Assembly: GCF_013131805.1 (NCBI RefSeq)
Contig: NZ_JABJRC010000002.1
Coordinates: 682,001-746,000, forward strand
Length of the DNA: 64,000 nucleotides
Source: Kribbella sandramycini
GTDB lineage: Bacteria; Actinomycetota; Actinomycetes; Propionibacteriales; Kribbellaceae
Direction: 5' to 3'
Shown piece by piece: positions 8,378-16,033 of this stretch (positions within the stretch are counted from its first letter, which is position 1; every line of letters begins with the position of its first letter). A model generated the notes under the pieces. It did no database searches. It saw only the letters and a list, made by a program, of their open reading frames with translations, and was not told the origin of the DNA. The position numbers were made by a program, and so were the translations under genes.

Positions 8378-9105
8378 GATCTGTCTCCTGCTCTGCGGGC
8401 TTTCTTGGGTACCTCGTAGGCGAACCGGCCGACCGCGGTCGCCAGCGTCGCGGTGATCGCGGTCTCCCGGACCGTGCTCACCTCGGCATGATGCACGACC
8501 GGATGGCCCGGTTTCCCGGTCGACACGATCAACCCGACCCTTGCCATGTGCAACGATCCGAGCGTCTGGGTGTAGAGATGGTTGGCCAGGTAGGCGGTGT
8601 CCGCGGTGGCGAACACGCCGGCCCGCTGACCGGCGTCCAGGACGGTGGCGATCCGGCCGAGGGCGGCGGCCATCGCCGTCCCCAGCGTCACCATCACCGG
8701 CTCGGTGATCTCGCCGAACAGCTCCTCACCGGTCCGCCGCAGCAGGCTCATCGCGCAGTCGGTGAAGGCCGGGAACTCCAGGCAGAAGTCGACGAACACC
8801 TCGCTGAGCGCCTTCAGCCGGTTCAGCGGGGCGCGGCGGGGGTTGTCGACGGCCTGCAGGCGCTCGTCGAGCTCGCCGAGGTAGTCGACCAGCGTGAGCG
8901 CGAAGAGCTCCTCCTTGCCGGAGAAGTGCCGGTAGATCAGCGCCTTGTTGATCCCGACCCGCTTGGCGATGTCGTCGATCTGGGCGTCGATCGTGCCGCG
9001 CTCGTCGAACAGCTCGCGGGTGGCCCGGATGATGTCCCGCTCCCGGTCGCGCCGACGCTCCGCCGTGGTCCGGCGGCGTCCGATCGCGAGCAGCGCGGAG
9101 CTCAT
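8374..9105 (-). CDS. TetR family transcriptional regulator
   Basis: The 243-aa protein has an N-terminal TetR helix-turn-helix (residues about 20-65: IIRATRELFDERG, then DDIAKRVGINKALIYRHFSGKEEL) and a variable ligand-binding C-terminal part. It is the first gene of the fadA2-fabG4-MaoC operon and divergent from fadE, so it is likely an autoregulated repressor of both transcripts that responds to an acyl-CoA. Candidate operators lie in the 100-base intergenic region. Confidence 0.9.
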   Translation of the reverse strand: MSSALLAIGRRRTTAERRRDRERDIIRATRELFDERGTIDAQIDDIAKRVGINKALIYRHFSGKEELFALTLVDYLGELDERLQAVDNPRRAPLNRLKALSEVFVDFCLEFPAFTDCAMSLLRRTGEELFGEITEPVMVTLGTAMAAALGRIATVLDAGQRAGVFATADTAYLANHLYTQTLGSLHMARVGLIVSTGKPGHPVVHHAEVSTVRETAITATLATAVGRFAYEVPKKARRAGDRS

Positions 9106-9125
9106 GTACCGATCTTAGCCACAGT

Positions 9126-9186
9126 GGTACCCCCTGGTGCAAACGACGGTTACACTCATCAGTAACATTTGGCTCGGTACCCCCTG
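9126..9186. promoter_or_regulatory. Candidate TetR operator region between tetR and fadE
   Basis: The intergenic region holds an inverted repeat GTTAC-N8-GTAAC at 9149-9166 flanked by two copies of GGTACCCCCTG (9126-9136 and 9176-9186). The symmetric layout between divergent genes suggests an operator for the adjacent TetR regulator. Both repeats are read from the sequence; the assignment to TetR is inference. Confidence 0.5.
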
Positions 9187-9206
9187 TATGCCGCCGGAGG
9201 ATGTTG

Positions 9207-10532
9207 ATGACGATGACCGACCCGAAGCCCGCGGTCTCCACCGATGTGATGGCCCTGGCCGGTGAGCTCGGCGCCGAACGGTCGCGGCCGGGCTGGAGCC
9301 CGTTCTCGTTCGCCCTGAACGACGAGCAGCGCGAGATCCAGGCCTGGGCGCACACCTTCGCCGCCGACGTGATGCGCCCGGCCGCCGCCGAGTGGGACGA
9401 GCGCGAGGAGACCCCGTGGCCGGTCATCCAGGAGGCCGCGAAGATCGGCCTCTACGGCCTCGACGCGAACGTGAACCTCTTCGTCGACCCCTCCGGCCTG
9501 CTGCTGCCCCTCGTCCACGAGGAGCTGTTCTGGGGTGACGCCGGGATCGGCATGTCGCTGAAGGGCACCGGGCTGGCGTCGTCCGCCATCTTCTCCAACG
9601 GCACCCCCGAGCAATGGAGCCAATGGATGGGCCGCTGCTACGGCACCCCGGACGACGTCCAGGTCGCCGCCTTCTGTTCGTCCGAACCCGGCGCCGGCTC
9701 CGACGTCTCCGCCATCCGCACCCGGGCGACGTACGACGAGAAGACCGACGAATGGGTCATCAACGGCCAGAAGGCCTGGGCCACCAACGGCGGTATCGCC
9801 GACATCCACGTCGTCGTCGCCACCGTCGACCCCGACCTCGGCACCAAGGGCCAGGCCGCCTTCGTCGTCCCGCGCACCGAGGTCCACGGCCTCGAACAAG
9901 GCACGAAGCTGCGCAAACACGGCCTGCGCGCCTCGCACACCGCCGACGTCTTCTTCGACAACGTCCGCATCCCCGCCGCCAACGTCCTCGGCGGCAAGGA
10001 AAAACTCGACGCCCGCCTCGCCAAGGCCCGCGAAGCCGCCGCCTCGAACGCCGGCCGCAACGCCTCGATGGCCACCTTCGAAATGACCCGCCACATCGTC
10101 GGCGCCCAAGCCATCGGCATCGCCCGCGCCGCCTACGAGTTCGCCCTCGACTACGCCAAAGGCCGCGAACAGTTCGGCCGCCCCATCATCGACAACCAGG
10201 GCATCGCCTTCAAACTCGCCGACATGGCCCTCGAGATCGACGCCGCCCGCCTCCTGGTCTGGCGCGCCGCCAACATGTCCGCCGCCCTCATGCGCGGCGA
10301 GTCCCCCAACTACCAGCACGGCGAAGGCTCCATGGCCAAACTCAAAGCCGGCGAAGTAGCCGTCAAAGTCACCGAAGAAGCCATCCAAATCCTCGGCGGC
10401 AACGGCTACACCCGCGAATACCCCGTCGAACGCATGCACCGAGACGCCAAAATCTACACAATCTTCGAAGGCACCTCCGAAATCCAGCGCCTCGTCATCT
10501 CCCGCGCGATCTCGGGGATGCGCATCCGCTGA
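9207..10532 (+). CDS. fadE: Acyl-CoA dehydrogenase
   Basis: The 441-aa flavoprotein has the acyl-CoA dehydrogenase blocks AAFCSSEPGAGSDVS, WATNGG and the catalytic Glu in IYTIFEGTSEIQ near the end. It makes trans-2-enoyl-CoA. ATG at 9207 is preferred because GGAGG lies 6 bases upstream; ATG at 9201 abuts that site. It is divergent from the tetR-fadA2-fabG4-MaoC operon and probably shares its regulation. The last 70 or so bases are duplicated in diverged form at 38.18 kb and a convergent integrase follows by 20 bases, so this gene appears to be an integration target whose reading frame was restored by the incoming element. Confidence 0.92.
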   Translation: MTMTDPKPAVSTDVMALAGELGAERSRPGWSPFSFALNDEQREIQAWAHTFAADVMRPAAAEWDEREETPWPVIQEAAKIGLYGLDANVNLFVDPSGLLLPLVHEELFWGDAGIGMSLKGTGLASSAIFSNGTPEQWSQWMGRCYGTPDDVQVAAFCSSEPGAGSDVSAIRTRATYDEKTDEWVINGQKAWATNGGIADIHVVVATVDPDLGTKGQAAFVVPRTEVHGLEQGTKLRKHGLRASHTADVFFDNVRIPAANVLGGKEKLDARLAKAREAAASNAGRNASMATFEMTRHIVGAQAIGIARAAYEFALDYAKGREQFGRPIIDNQGIAFKLADMALEIDAARLLVWRAANMSAALMRGESPNYQHGEGSMAKLKAGEVAVKVTEEAIQILGGNGYTREYPVERMHRDAKIYTIFEGTSEIQRLVISRAISGMRIR

Positions 10533-10550
10533 CGTTTCTGCAGGTCAGAG
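10452..10550. other. attL: core within fadE 3' end plus arm-like repeat
   Basis: The segment pairs with 38,177-38,254: ATCTACAC, one mismatch, then ATCTTCGAAGGC identical, after which the two copies are about 80 percent alike by eye to the fadE stop. The arm-like TCTGCAGGTCAGAG is at 10,537-10,550, just past the fadE stop on the element side. Confidence 0.65.
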
Positions 10551-10552
10551 AC

Positions 10553-11881
10553 CTATTTGAAGTTCGTCTGAGTATGGGCCGCCGTCCGGCTCCCACGAGG
10601 TAGGGGGGAGCGTACGGCGGCCCGCTCCGTCCCTGCTCCGTGAGACTTCAGTGAGAAGATCGCGGCCAGCCGATTGTCCACCGCCTTGCGCGCCCGCTCG
10701 TGCGATGAAGGCAGCATGTGGGTGTACAGCCGGAGAGTGAATCCAGGGTCTCCGTGGCCGAGGTACTCCGCAAGCTCCTTGATGTTCACCCCGTCAGCAA
10801 GAGTGATGCTCGCGAAGTAGTGCCGCAACGCGTGCATCCCGTTCTCCCGGCTGGAGACATACTGCCTCCTGCCCCGTCGGTCCACCTTCGGTTCTTGAAT
10901 GACTCCTGCTGCGAACAGCGCCGGCTTCCACACCAACTCGTCGTACGTCCGAGCTCGGATGTGCTTGTCGTCCGTCCACCGGAACAACAGGCTCACGGTC
11001 CGCGGCTCACCGTCGACTTTCTCCCAGGGCAACGTGTACGGACGCGGCCGGTGCGCCTCAATGTGCTCCTTGAGGACCAGCGCCGCCCCATCCGACATCG
11101 GAACTGTCCGCTCAGTGTCGTTCTTCGGTAGCGCGAACACGAACTCGCGACCGAGCTTCTTGATCTGCCGCCGTACGTGGATGACCTTGGCTTCGAAGTC
11201 GATGTCCTCCTCGGCCAACCCGAACAACTCACGCTGGCGCAACCCGCACGCGGCCCCAACAGACGCGATCGGTCGATACTCCGGCGGATGAGCTGCCACG
11301 ATCCGCAGGACGACGTCATCGCCCCAGGCGACGATCCGGCCGCTCTTCTCCGCAGGCACCTTGACCACTCGCGCCTTCGCCGGGTTCTTCTTGATCGTCT
11401 CGTCATCCACCGCCAGGTCAAGCGACCCGTGCAACACGAGAAACGCAGTACGCGCAGTCGACGACCCGAACCGCGCATCGAGTTCGGCGACCCACCCAGC
11501 AATCTCCGACGGCTTGATCGCCCGCAGTTGCCGCCGCCCGAACACCGGATTCACATGCAACCGCAGCGCCGACTCGTACTTGATCAGACTCGACGGATCC
11601 ACCACCCGAGAGGCAAGCCACCGCCCGGCGACCTCCTCGAACCGCACCTTCCCAGCCTCGGGGTCGATGTACTCCCCACGCTCCCGATCCGTCTCCATCG
11701 CATTCGCATGCCGCTCAGCCGGCCCCTTCGTGCTGAACGCTTTCGTCCGCTCCCGCCCCTCAGGATCGACCCACCCCGCAAGCCACCGCTTCCCGCGCCC
11801 CCACCGTGCGGTCCGCACCCGCTGAGTAGTCCCATCAGCCTGCTTCTGAGGCCGAGTCCATTGATCTCTGACGAATGCCAT
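10553..11881 (-). CDS. Tyrosine recombinase (phage-type integrase)
   Basis: The 442-aa integrase has a basic N-terminal arm-binding part (RWGRGKRWLAGWVDPEGRERTKAF), a core-binding domain, and the catalytic set: Arg in GLRQRELFGL, His-x-x-Arg in HALRHYFAS, the LGHGDPGFTL block and the nucleophile Tyr in RLYTHM. ATG at 11881 is chosen because GGAGG lies 7 bases upstream; the longer open frame has no conserved content. It converges on fadE with a 20-base gap, the usual place for an integrase beside its attachment site. No excisionase is recognisable upstream. Confidence 0.92.
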   Translation of the reverse strand: MAFVRDQWTRPQKQADGTTQRVRTARWGRGKRWLAGWVDPEGRERTKAFSTKGPAERHANAMETDRERGEYIDPEAGKVRFEEVAGRWLASRVVDPSSLIKYESALRLHVNPVFGRRQLRAIKPSEIAGWVAELDARFGSSTARTAFLVLHGSLDLAVDDETIKKNPAKARVVKVPAEKSGRIVAWGDDVVLRIVAAHPPEYRPIASVGAACGLRQRELFGLAEEDIDFEAKVIHVRRQIKKLGREFVFALPKNDTERTVPMSDGAALVLKEHIEAHRPRPYTLPWEKVDGEPRTVSLLFRWTDDKHIRARTYDELVWKPALFAAGVIQEPKVDRRGRRQYVSSRENGMHALRHYFASITLADGVNIKELAEYLGHGDPGFTLRLYTHMLPSSHERARKAVDNRLAAIFSLKSHGAGTERAAVRSPLPRGSRTAAHTQTNFK

Positions 11882-12002
11882 GCCGCCGCCTCCGTTGTAG
11901 TCGAACTCCGGCGGCTCAACGCGTGGACGGCGGATGATTTGGACCCGTCGCCTGCGTGAGCGATCTCTCGACACAACCGAGCTCGGCTGCAAGCCTCGGG
12001 GT

Positions 12003-12533
12003 GTGAGCAGAGCGTGTGTAATCGTCGGCCTGGTGCTGACGTTGGTGGGGACTGTGCTGGCGGCTGCTGCATTGGTGGGGGACTGGCGTGCCCACCGCGG
12101 GGGAGAGCCGCTGATCCCGCTGTCCGGACGCCTCTGGCGGTGGTTCAAGAAACGAGTGCTTCTGCGCAAACCGAGCGTGCACCGGGTCAGCGTTGGCCGA
12201 GCGACCTCATGGGATGTCGCTGCTGCAGCCACTGGTTACTCGGCCCCGCCGAGCAATGCGCCGGTGGATGTCCAGATGAGATTCGTCCGTGAGCGGCTGA
12301 TTGCGTTGGAGCGCAGAATCGGGTCGGAGCGCCAGGAAGTCGATCAGAAGATCGCCCGCGTGCAAGAGGCAACCCAGGCCATGAATGCACGCTCAGAGTC
12401 CTCACTGAACGAGCTGCGGGAGACGGTTCGAGACCTTGCCACCGGCAGTGTCCGGCTGGAACTGCTTGGTTTGATCCTGGTTGGTGTCGGTTCAGTGATC
12501 GCCGCTGTGCCGTCGGCGTTCGCGTGGCCGTAA
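12003..12533 (+). CDS. Two-TM protein with coiled coil, unknown
   Basis: Starting at GTG 12003, this 176-aa product has an N-terminal membrane segment (VIVGLVLTLVGTVLAAAALVG), a basic stretch, a heptad-rich middle (about residues 95-145, alternating Glu/Arg/Gln) and a C-terminal membrane segment (LELLGLILVGVGSVIAAV). No family is recognised. Such small membrane proteins are common near integrases of actinobacterial elements. It is divergent from the integrase; the start is uncertain because no strong ribosome site is visible. Confidence 0.6.
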   Translation: MSRACVIVGLVLTLVGTVLAAAALVGDWRAHRGGEPLIPLSGRLWRWFKKRVLLRKPSVHRVSVGRATSWDVAAAATGYSAPPSNAPVDVQMRFVRERLIALERRIGSERQEVDQKIARVQEATQAMNARSESSLNELRETVRDLATGSVRLELLGLILVGVGSVIAAVPSAFAWP

Positions 12534-12637
12534 CTGGTTGAGCCTACGCGTCGTGCGGGTAAGTGACGACACACACTCCAGGCACGATGAGTCTGACTGC
12601 CGCTACTCTATGTAATCACAGGGTGGGGGTGGGTCGG

Positions 12638-13114
12638 GTGGTGAAGAAGCGCCAGCGGTCGACGAAGATCGGTGATGTGGCGGTGATGGCCGTCGTTGGC
12701 GTCGTTGCGTACTACGGGTATCCGCCGGCGCAGAGTCTGTTGGTTTGGATCTTCGGGCTTCCGGCGGTCTTGCTGTTCTGGTGGTTGTTCTTGATGCCGA
12801 CCCAGTGTGACTACATGACGCAGCGGATGAAGCCGTGTGACCGTGGCGTGCGGGGTAAGGCGCGGGGATGCTGGACCCACGGCCGATGGAAGCGCGATGC
12901 GATGTTCGCCGCCATGGGTGGGAGGAACCCAGGGCAACGATTCCGAATGGTGTGGTCCGCGCCTGCCCCGTCAGCGAGGAGCAGCCGGTCGAGACCTGTT
13001 GGCGATGCGGAGAGTCGGGAAGCTAACGCCTCGCAGGGCGCCTACAACCTGGTGATGCTGATCGCGACGCTTGTCAGTGCGGTGGCAGCGGTCGTCGCGC
13101 TCGTGCCTCGTTGA
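12638..13114 (+). CDS. Small membrane protein with Cys cluster, unknown
   Basis: The 158-aa product has one long N-terminal hydrophobic region (about residues 15-55, probably two segments), then CDYMTQRMKPCDRGVRGKARGC with three Cys and a basic stretch, and a short C-terminal membrane segment. GTG at 12638 or 12641 follows GGTGGGGGTGGG. It lies 104 bases after the previous membrane protein in the same direction and may be co-expressed. Function unknown. Confidence 0.55.
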   Translation: MVKKRQRSTKIGDVAVMAVVGVVAYYGYPPAQSLLVWIFGLPAVLLFWWLFLMPTQCDYMTQRMKPCDRGVRGKARGCWTHGRWKRDAMFAAMGGRNPGQRFRMVWSAPAPSARSSRSRPVGDAESREANASQGAYNLVMLIATLVSAVAAVVALVPR

Positions 13115-13118
13115 CCGG

Positions 13119-14057
13119 CTAACTCCAGCCCCAGCGGCGAGGTTTGGTGACGTAACGGACAGGGATTTCGGAGGGGTGGAGCGGTCGGTCGACGACCGGG
13201 CGTACGGACTCGGGAGTGATGCGGTCGTCTTCCAGTTCTCGGGCGAAGGTGTGAGCGAGTTCGAGATTGCCTTCGTCGGCGAGGGCGTCGATGAGGCGAT
13301 TGGCCAGGGCTTCCACACGGAGACTCTCAGCCTCGGCCGCGGTGAGGCGCTCCTGGAGAGTGACTGCGCGATGGCCGCACCATTGGCGGAGCAGCTCGTG
13401 AACTGGGCGGTGGTGCTTGCGATACCACTCGTACTCCCACTCCGGGTCGGTCTCGTACTCGCCGGCCTTGCTGCCGTGCTTCGACTTCTCCCGCAGCTCC
13501 TTCTCCTCCTCGATGACGGAGTCGAGGACCGGCATGGGGTTCTTGCGGCAGGCGTACTCGGCAATCAGTAATGTGCCCTCCCGTGACAGCAGGGTCTTCC
13601 CATCGAGTTCGAACGACGCCACACGGCTCGTAAGCTCAGCGAGCGGCAGACCGGTCAGGCCCTCCAGGGCTTCGGGATTGTCCACGCTGGTGACATAACG
13701 AAGAGGAGCCCAGAGCCGGTGGGCGATCGCGCGGTCGATGAGCAACTCGTATGCCGTGACAGTCGCTGACTCCTCGGCGTCGGTGAGCTCGAACTCGTCC
13801 AGGCGCTCCCAGCCGGCCATGAGTTCGTCGTAGCGCTCGATGCGGTTCCACGGGCCGTGCAGTCTGTTAGCCGGCACGTTCTCCGTGCTGCCGGCGGCCT
13901 CTCCGTCGCAGAAAGCGACCTCGGCGCGGTAGCTGCGCTTGCTCGCCTGTACGGCGGTGATCCGGACGCGTTCGGACGACGCGAATGTGCGAGCTCGATA
14001 GATCCATTCGGCGCCGACCTCGGGTACCAGATCGTCGTCGGCCCACAGCCAGTTCAA
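13119..14057 (-). CDS. Protein of unknown function, second gene of a coupled pair
   Basis: The 312-aa product is acidic and soluble, with an N-terminal part resembling a small beta-barrel (VGAEWIYRARTFASSERVRITAVQ) and a long helical remainder rich in Glu and Arg. A TTG start at 14057 is chosen because it overlaps the stop of the upstream gene as TTGA, a clear coupling signal. I recognise no family. With its partner it forms a two-gene operon divergent from the helicase-nuclease gene, which may mark a three-gene unit. Confidence 0.6.
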   Translation of the reverse strand: MNWLWADDDLVPEVGAEWIYRARTFASSERVRITAVQASKRSYRAEVAFCDGEAAGSTENVPANRLHGPWNRIERYDELMAGWERLDEFELTDAEESATVTAYELLIDRAIAHRLWAPLRYVTSVDNPEALEGLTGLPLAELTSRVASFELDGKTLLSREGTLLIAEYACRKNPMPVLDSVIEEEKELREKSKHGSKAGEYETDPEWEYEWYRKHHRPVHELLRQWCGHRAVTLQERLTAAEAESLRVEALANRLIDALADEGNLELAHTFARELEDDRITPESVRPVVDRPLHPSEIPVRYVTKPRRWGWS

Positions 14058-15514
14058 CTTTGCCTGCCTTCTGCATCGACTGCGTGCTGGTGCCACCAGT
14101 TGACGCGGGCTCGAGGCCGCGGCGAGAGTGTGCGGTACTCCTTCTCTGGCTTGAGCGGGCTCCACCCGTTCAAGTACGGACGAAGATCATCGGGCTGCGG
14201 CTCGCGGTCGATGTCGTCTAGTTGATCGGGCGTGGTAGCCGGGTCCAGCGCGTCGGCGGCAGCGCGGGCCCACTCGATCCACTGGGGCAGATGCTCGGCG
14301 TTCGGGTGGCTTGCGGCCCGTTCAAGGGCGGAGCAGAAGGTCCGGATCTGATCAGCGGCCGTCCATTGGTCGTAGGCCTGGCGAAACTTGCTGCGCCGTA
14401 CGTCCTCCAGCGCCAGACCACGAGCTGAGATCATCGCGGCCCTCCACTGACTGCGCTCCTCGGCCTCCTGACGAGCCCACCGTGCCTGCTGCTGCACCCA
14501 CTCCCGTTCGGCCTCGAGCCGGACGCGCTCGTCTTCGGCCAAGCCCTCGCGGAGCTCCGTCATGATGTCACCGAGGCGTCGTTCGAGGCGGGCACCCTTC
14601 AGGTCTGTCCAGGTGTACTTCTCGTCGGATCTTGCCCGCCCGATCTGAAGCTTCAGACGTCCGCAGGCAACCTTCTCGTACGCGGGAGGTGGCCGCCAGA
14701 ATCGCCCACGAAGAGCTCGGCGGTCCTCCTCGGTGGTGACGTGACGAACCTCGTCGTACTCCTCTTCCAGGATCAACTCTCGCTGCCAGTGGCCGGCCTG
14801 AAAGAAGATCTTCGGCGCCTGTGGCTTCGTGTTGACACCGATGCTGTACCCCGCGGCAACAGCCGCCTTGGCCAGGGAGCCGATGAACTTGATTGCCCGC
14901 GGCATCGACGATTCGGTGACGTTGAGGCACTGCGGCCTCTCGGTGACCACCGCAAGGAGGGCCTGCGGGTCGGTGATCGTTCGGCGGATGTTCAGCCGGA
15001 TCCGGTTCCAGTCGGTGACATCGACTGGCCGGCCTTGCGAGAGGCGGATGATGAGGTCGCCTTGATCCCGTCCGGTGTGGAGCAGTTCGAGTCCGTCCGG
15101 AACCAGACCTTCCTGCTTGCACAGGTGCAGCAAGCGACGGTAGCCCGCGCGCTCGTCCGCGGTGGGGTTCGGCAGCCGAAGTGTGTCACCTTCTGCTCGC
15201 AAGCGTTCTATGAAGCGCCGTGCTTGTTCGACATCGGGTCCGCTGCCGGTCCCTACAGCCCGTTTGGCCCGGGCAGGCGGTGGCTGTTTGGGTGGAGGTC
15301 CTTGCTCCAGATAGTCTCTGCCCGCAGCGGTGATCCGTGCGCGCCAGACCCCGCCCTTCCGGGTGACGTCGACGAGGTGCCGCCGCTGTAGCGCCCTGGC
15401 GGATGTCCTGTAAGCGACCCCCTCCGGGCTACTCAGATCATCACCGTCCGCGATGCGGTTCAGCAGATCGAGTTGAGCATCTGTGAGTTCGTTCCGGGGC
15501 ACAGGCCGAGTCAT
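14054..15514 (-). CDS. Winged-helix N-terminal protein of unknown function
   Basis: The 486-aa product begins with a likely winged helix-turn-helix (residues about 8-70: LTDAQLDLLNRIADGDD, ALQRRHLVDVTRKGGVWRARITAAG), followed by a Pro/Ala linker and a large uncharacterised domain containing RLKLQIGRARSDEKYTWTD and LERRLGDIMTELREGL, then a Trp/Gln/Glu-rich helical tail. It overlaps the next gene by four bases (TTGA). It is likely DNA-binding, but what it does is not known. The position between integrase and helicase suggests cargo rather than core mobility function. Confidence 0.6.
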   Translation of the reverse strand: MTRPVPRNELTDAQLDLLNRIADGDDLSSPEGVAYRTSARALQRRHLVDVTRKGGVWRARITAAGRDYLEQGPPPKQPPPARAKRAVGTGSGPDVEQARRFIERLRAEGDTLRLPNPTADERAGYRRLLHLCKQEGLVPDGLELLHTGRDQGDLIIRLSQGRPVDVTDWNRIRLNIRRTITDPQALLAVVTERPQCLNVTESSMPRAIKFIGSLAKAAVAAGYSIGVNTKPQAPKIFFQAGHWQRELILEEEYDEVRHVTTEEDRRALRGRFWRPPPAYEKVACGRLKLQIGRARSDEKYTWTDLKGARLERRLGDIMTELREGLAEDERVRLEAEREWVQQQARWARQEAEERSQWRAAMISARGLALEDVRRSKFRQAYDQWTAADQIRTFCSALERAASHPNAEHLPQWIEWARAAADALDPATTPDQLDDIDREPQPDDLRPYLNGWSPLKPEKEYRTLSPRPRARVNWWHQHAVDAEGRQS

Positions 15515-16033
15515 TCATAGCGAGGTGTCCAACGGCAAGAGTCGAGACTCAATGTGTTCGCCTTAGACGGCACGTGAGCAAGTACCACAGAGCGTGCCGG
15601 GACTGGTTGCTGAGCAGTTACTGCCCGCACTGCTCCTTCCCCAGGGTCAGCTGGATGCACCTCAGCGTCCGGCGGACCACCTATCCAGCTGGGCAGCGGC
15701 CGTTAGCGGATTTCAGGCCGGCCGGTTGCCAATCAGGCCGAGGGCCTGCACGCACGACAGGCAGGGCTCCGTCGCCACATCGTCGCCCGCGTTAGCCGTG
15801 CGTCGAACCGTGGGCCGTGTACCTCACCCGTCATGAACGAGCCTAAGGGTGATCCGGCGAGTTGCGAGCGGTCCCCGGACGACGGCGTCGATCGTCCCAG
15901 TTGATGGCCGAGGCCCCTCGAAGCGACCGCTCCGTCTGTTCGAGCCGCAACGCTCCTAGAGTCCGGTCTCTGGCTGCCCGATGTAACGCAGAGCGACAGT
16001 CCACGATAGGCCGGGTGGGGAGGGGACACAGGT
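15515..16033. other. Intergenic region between divergent operons
   Basis: No convincing gene is seen in these 519 bases; the open frames present lack codon bias and recognisable content. The region must hold the promoters of the leftward two-gene operon and of the rightward helicase gene, whose ribosome site GGGGAGGGG lies near 16,020. Confidence 0.4.

Noticed and set aside
9159..10439. 426-aa minus-strand frame over fadE
   Set aside because: Gly/Asp/Val-rich complement of the acyl-CoA dehydrogenase; no start context or motif.
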